Assembly: GCA_964406005.1 (NCBI GenBank)
Contig: CAYOPZ010000014.1
Coordinates: 1 to 64,000, forward strand
Source of the DNA: CAYOPZ01 sp964406005
GTDB lineage: Bacteria; Bacteroidota; Bacteroidia; Bacteroidales; SM23-62
Length of the DNA stretch: 64,000 bases
Direction: 5' to 3'
The stretch's first letter is position 1; the number at the start of each line of letters is the position of its first letter. The notes below the pieces were generated by a model. That model searched no databases. It saw only the letters and a program-made list of their open reading frames with translations, and was not told the DNA's origin. The translations under genes were made by a program, and so were the position numbers. Shown in pieces: positions 62,245 to 64,000 of the stretch.

Positions 62245-63705
62245 CTAATGTCCCTCGTAATAGGGGTTCTGCTCCAGATGTGTATTGGCCTCGATCTCCC
62301 TTTCGGGGATGGGCAGGATCAGGTTCCCCGCATCGTAGGGGTCCGGTCCGATATCCATACCCCAGCGCTTCAGGTCATGCAGCCGGAAACCTTCCCAGCA
62401 AAGCTCCCGGTACCTTTCCGTGCGGATATCGTCCCGGTCCACGCTTGCCAGCGGATTGGTTCCCGTCCTCAGGCGTATGGTGTTGATGTCATCCACTGGT
62501 GTGGCCCCGTGAACAGTTCCTGCTTCAAAGTTCCCTTCCGCCCTGGTAAGGTACATCTCGGCCAGGCGGATGACGGGGAAGTTCAGGCGGCTGTCGCCGT
62601 ATTTGGCGCAGTTGATATCCCCTCTGTTCCCGCTCCCGATGCCGATATAGTACATTTCCGTTACATTGGAGATCCGGGTTTCCCCCTCTTCCGTATCCGT
62701 CATGAGCCCGCCGCGCCTGTCGCTGGGGTTGAAAATACCCAGGAAGGAAAGGCTGATGGCCATATCCCCCCTGCCCTGCCCGGCCAGCGAGGCATAGTGG
62801 GTTGCCAGCCCGCTGTTGCTTTCCCCGTAATTGCTCGTGGCGGTTTGCTGTATGGCGAATACATCCTCGTCGACATTGTCCTCATTGTTAAAGGCGTCGA
62901 GCGGATCCTCCTCGAGACCGTATAATCCGGATTGTATAACAATATCGGCCTCCTGTGCCGCCAATTCATACTCACCCTGCTGCAGATAGACCCTCGACAG
63001 ATAGGCGGACGCGGCGTATGTCGAAAGATAAATATCGTTCTGCCCGAAAGGGTTCAACAATGTTTTTGCATCACTCAGATCGGAAATGGCTTGTATATAT
63101 ACATCCTCGACCGAATTCCTGTCCGGTTCCGTAACGTCGTCTATGGTATACGTGGGCTCGAGCACCAGCGGGACCGCAGGATTCGAAACGGTCTGCCCGG
63201 CCGTGTACGGAAGCCCCCAGAACCTGGCCAGCTCGAAATAGACCATCCCGCGTATGCATTTTGCCTCCCCTTCAATCCTCCCTTTCTGATCCGCATCCTC
63301 GACCACGTCCAGGTTGTCCAGAACCGTGTTGACGATGTTTATGACATCGTATGCACGCATCCATGAATCGCGGACCATTGTGTTGGTGGTTGTCAGCGCC
63401 TTTCTCGACATTTCCTTCTGTGCCTCGAACGAGCCTACCCACGAAACATCGCCGGTCGTGGCAAGAAGCTCGCTGAAAAAGTTGAAGGCCCCTCCCCAGA
63501 GCTCCCCGCCTTCATTGTCTCCCAGGGTGCCTTTTATGCCCTGGTAGGCGGAGATCAGCAGCAGTTGTACATCCTCACCCGAATTGAGTGCGGTTTCGGC
63601 ATTGATCTGCTGTTTCGGATCTATATCGAGGTACTTGTCACAGGATGCAAAAGCAAGCAGGAGTATCGTTGCCAGTGATTTTGCATATGTATTTATCGTT
63701 TTCAT
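62245..63705 (-). CDS. SusD/RagB family outer-membrane nutrient-binding lipoprotein
   Basis: This 486-residue protein captures a nutrient at the cell surface and hands it to a SusC-type channel. The signal ends in a lipobox cysteine (AFASCDKYLDIDPKQQ), and the family marks follow: LLISAYQGIKGTLGDNEGGE, AKCIRGMVYFELARFWG, then the C-terminal RYRELCWEGFRLHDLKRWG and LPIPEREIEANTHLEQNPYY, the last one typical of SusD ends. It lies 29 bases after the SusC gene on the same strand. The substrate is unknown; no glycoside hydrolase gene is in view on this side. Confidence 0.96.
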   Translation of the reverse strand: MKTINTYAKSLATILLLAFASCDKYLDIDPKQQINAETALNSGEDVQLLLISAYQGIKGTLGDNEGGELWGGAFNFFSELLATTGDVSWVGSFEAQKEMSRKALTTTNTMVRDSWMRAYDVINIVNTVLDNLDVVEDADQKGRIEGEAKCIRGMVYFELARFWGLPYTAGQTVSNPAVPLVLEPTYTIDDVTEPDRNSVEDVYIQAISDLSDAKTLLNPFGQNDIYLSTYAASAYLSRVYLQQGEYELAAQEADIVIQSGLYGLEEDPLDAFNNEDNVDEDVFAIQQTATSNYGESNSGLATHYASLAGQGRGDMAISLSFLGIFNPSDRRGGLMTDTEEGETRISNVTEMYYIGIGSGNRGDINCAKYGDSRLNFPVIRLAEMYLTRAEGNFEAGTVHGATPVDDINTIRLRTGTNPLASVDRDDIRTERYRELCWEGFRLHDLKRWGMDIGPDPYDAGNLILPIPEREIEANTHLEQNPYYEGH

Positions 63706-63734
63706 CGTATTAAGTGTTTTGCTTTGTCAATGCC

Positions 63735-64000
63735 TTATAAACCGACGGTAATACCGGCCGTTACGGTCCGTGCCTGTGGAGCGGTATAAAAGTCGTAACC
63801 CTGCTGTATATTGGATTCTGTCGTGGACCTTTCCGTTCCGAGGAAATTCACTTCGGGGTCCCAGCCCGTGTAACGGGTCAGCGTAATGAGATTGGTGGCC
63901 GAAACGTAAATCCTGAAGGAGCGGAGGCCGGCCCTGTCAAGCCAGGCCGCCGGAAGGTTGTAACCCAGGTTGACACTTTTCATCCTCAGGTAGGATGCAT
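63735..64000 (-). CDS. SusC/RagA TonB-linked outer-membrane channel, C-terminal end (partial)
   Basis: Only the last 87 residues or so are in the window; the gene continues past its right edge. The visible part includes ASYLRMKSVNLGYNLP, a very common SusC segment, then SFRIYVSATNLITLTRYTGW, DPEVN and the terminal strand ARTVTAGITVGL. The frame is open across the window edge, so the ATG within KSVNL context is not the start. It pairs with the SusD gene that follows. Confidence 0.93.
   Translation of the reverse strand, partial: ASYLRMKSVNLGYNLPAAWLDRAGLRSFRIYVSATNLITLTRYTGWDPEVNFLGTERSTTESNIQQGYDFYTAPQARTVTAGITVGL

Overview
The window is a piece of chromosome from a member of the phylum Bacteroidota, most likely class Bacteroidia, though the order cannot be fixed from this sequence. 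The evidence is a type IX secretion (T9SS) cargo and partner set, a SusC/SusD pair, Porin_10, DUF4783 and NamZ families, the rlmH / DUF4783 / nadC neighbourhood, and many TAnnTTTG promoter boxes with almost no Shine-Dalgarno sequences. GC content is near 50% by eye, with a lower-GC stretch at about 58.8-62.2 kb.

Layout. 1-366: the 3' end of a 23S rRNA, a 5S rRNA and an intrinsic terminator. 461-6865: a 2134-residue repeat-rich T9SS cargo protein, followed by a 379-base gap with a possible structured element. 7.2-13.2 kb: a Porin_10 barrel, an MltF-like lytic transglycosylase lipoprotein, a CoA-type Nudix hydrolase, a small coiled-coil membrane protein and a LolC/E-type permease. 13.3-22.3 kb: NamZ exo-muramidase, an aminotransferase, DUF1573, valS, pdxH, a YihY/BrkB protein, nadC, DUF4783 and rlmH. 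22.4-27.2 kb: a very large multi-pass NtrY-like histidine kinase and an AI-2E family exporter.

27.3-33.9 kb is a tight three-gene T9SS module: a giant type B cargo with a glycine-rich domain, a PorP/SprF protein, and a PD40/PKD protein. A GH3 beta-glucosidase follows. At 36.3-40.5 kb a secreted protein of unknown family is paired with a propeller / Y_Y_Y / SpoIIE-phosphatase sensor, behind a good sigma-54 promoter match. 40.5-45.6 kb holds a lipoprotein, der, era, a pseudouridine synthase and a phosphoglucosamine mutase. 45.7-50.2 kb is a tripartite export cassette (adaptor, FtsX permease, TolC) with no ATPase gene. 50.3-58.8 kb holds a MORN-repeat lipoprotein, a TPR protein, mdh, secDF, tatA, a Ca/Na antiporter and a stand-alone LolD-like ATPase. 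58.8-62.2 kb is the lower-GC group: a TIGR02757 protein, an SDR, a DUF2255 protein and a fused double cupin. The window ends in a SusD gene and the 3' end of its SusC.

The theme is the cell envelope: T9SS surface proteins, peptidoglycan turnover, Sec and Tat export, lipoprotein release and tripartite export, set among ordinary housekeeping genes. The parts least explained by known families are the three-gene T9SS module, the sigma-54-linked secreted protein and phosphatase pair, and the double-cupin group. No phage, insertion sequence, CRISPR array or tRNA gene was seen.
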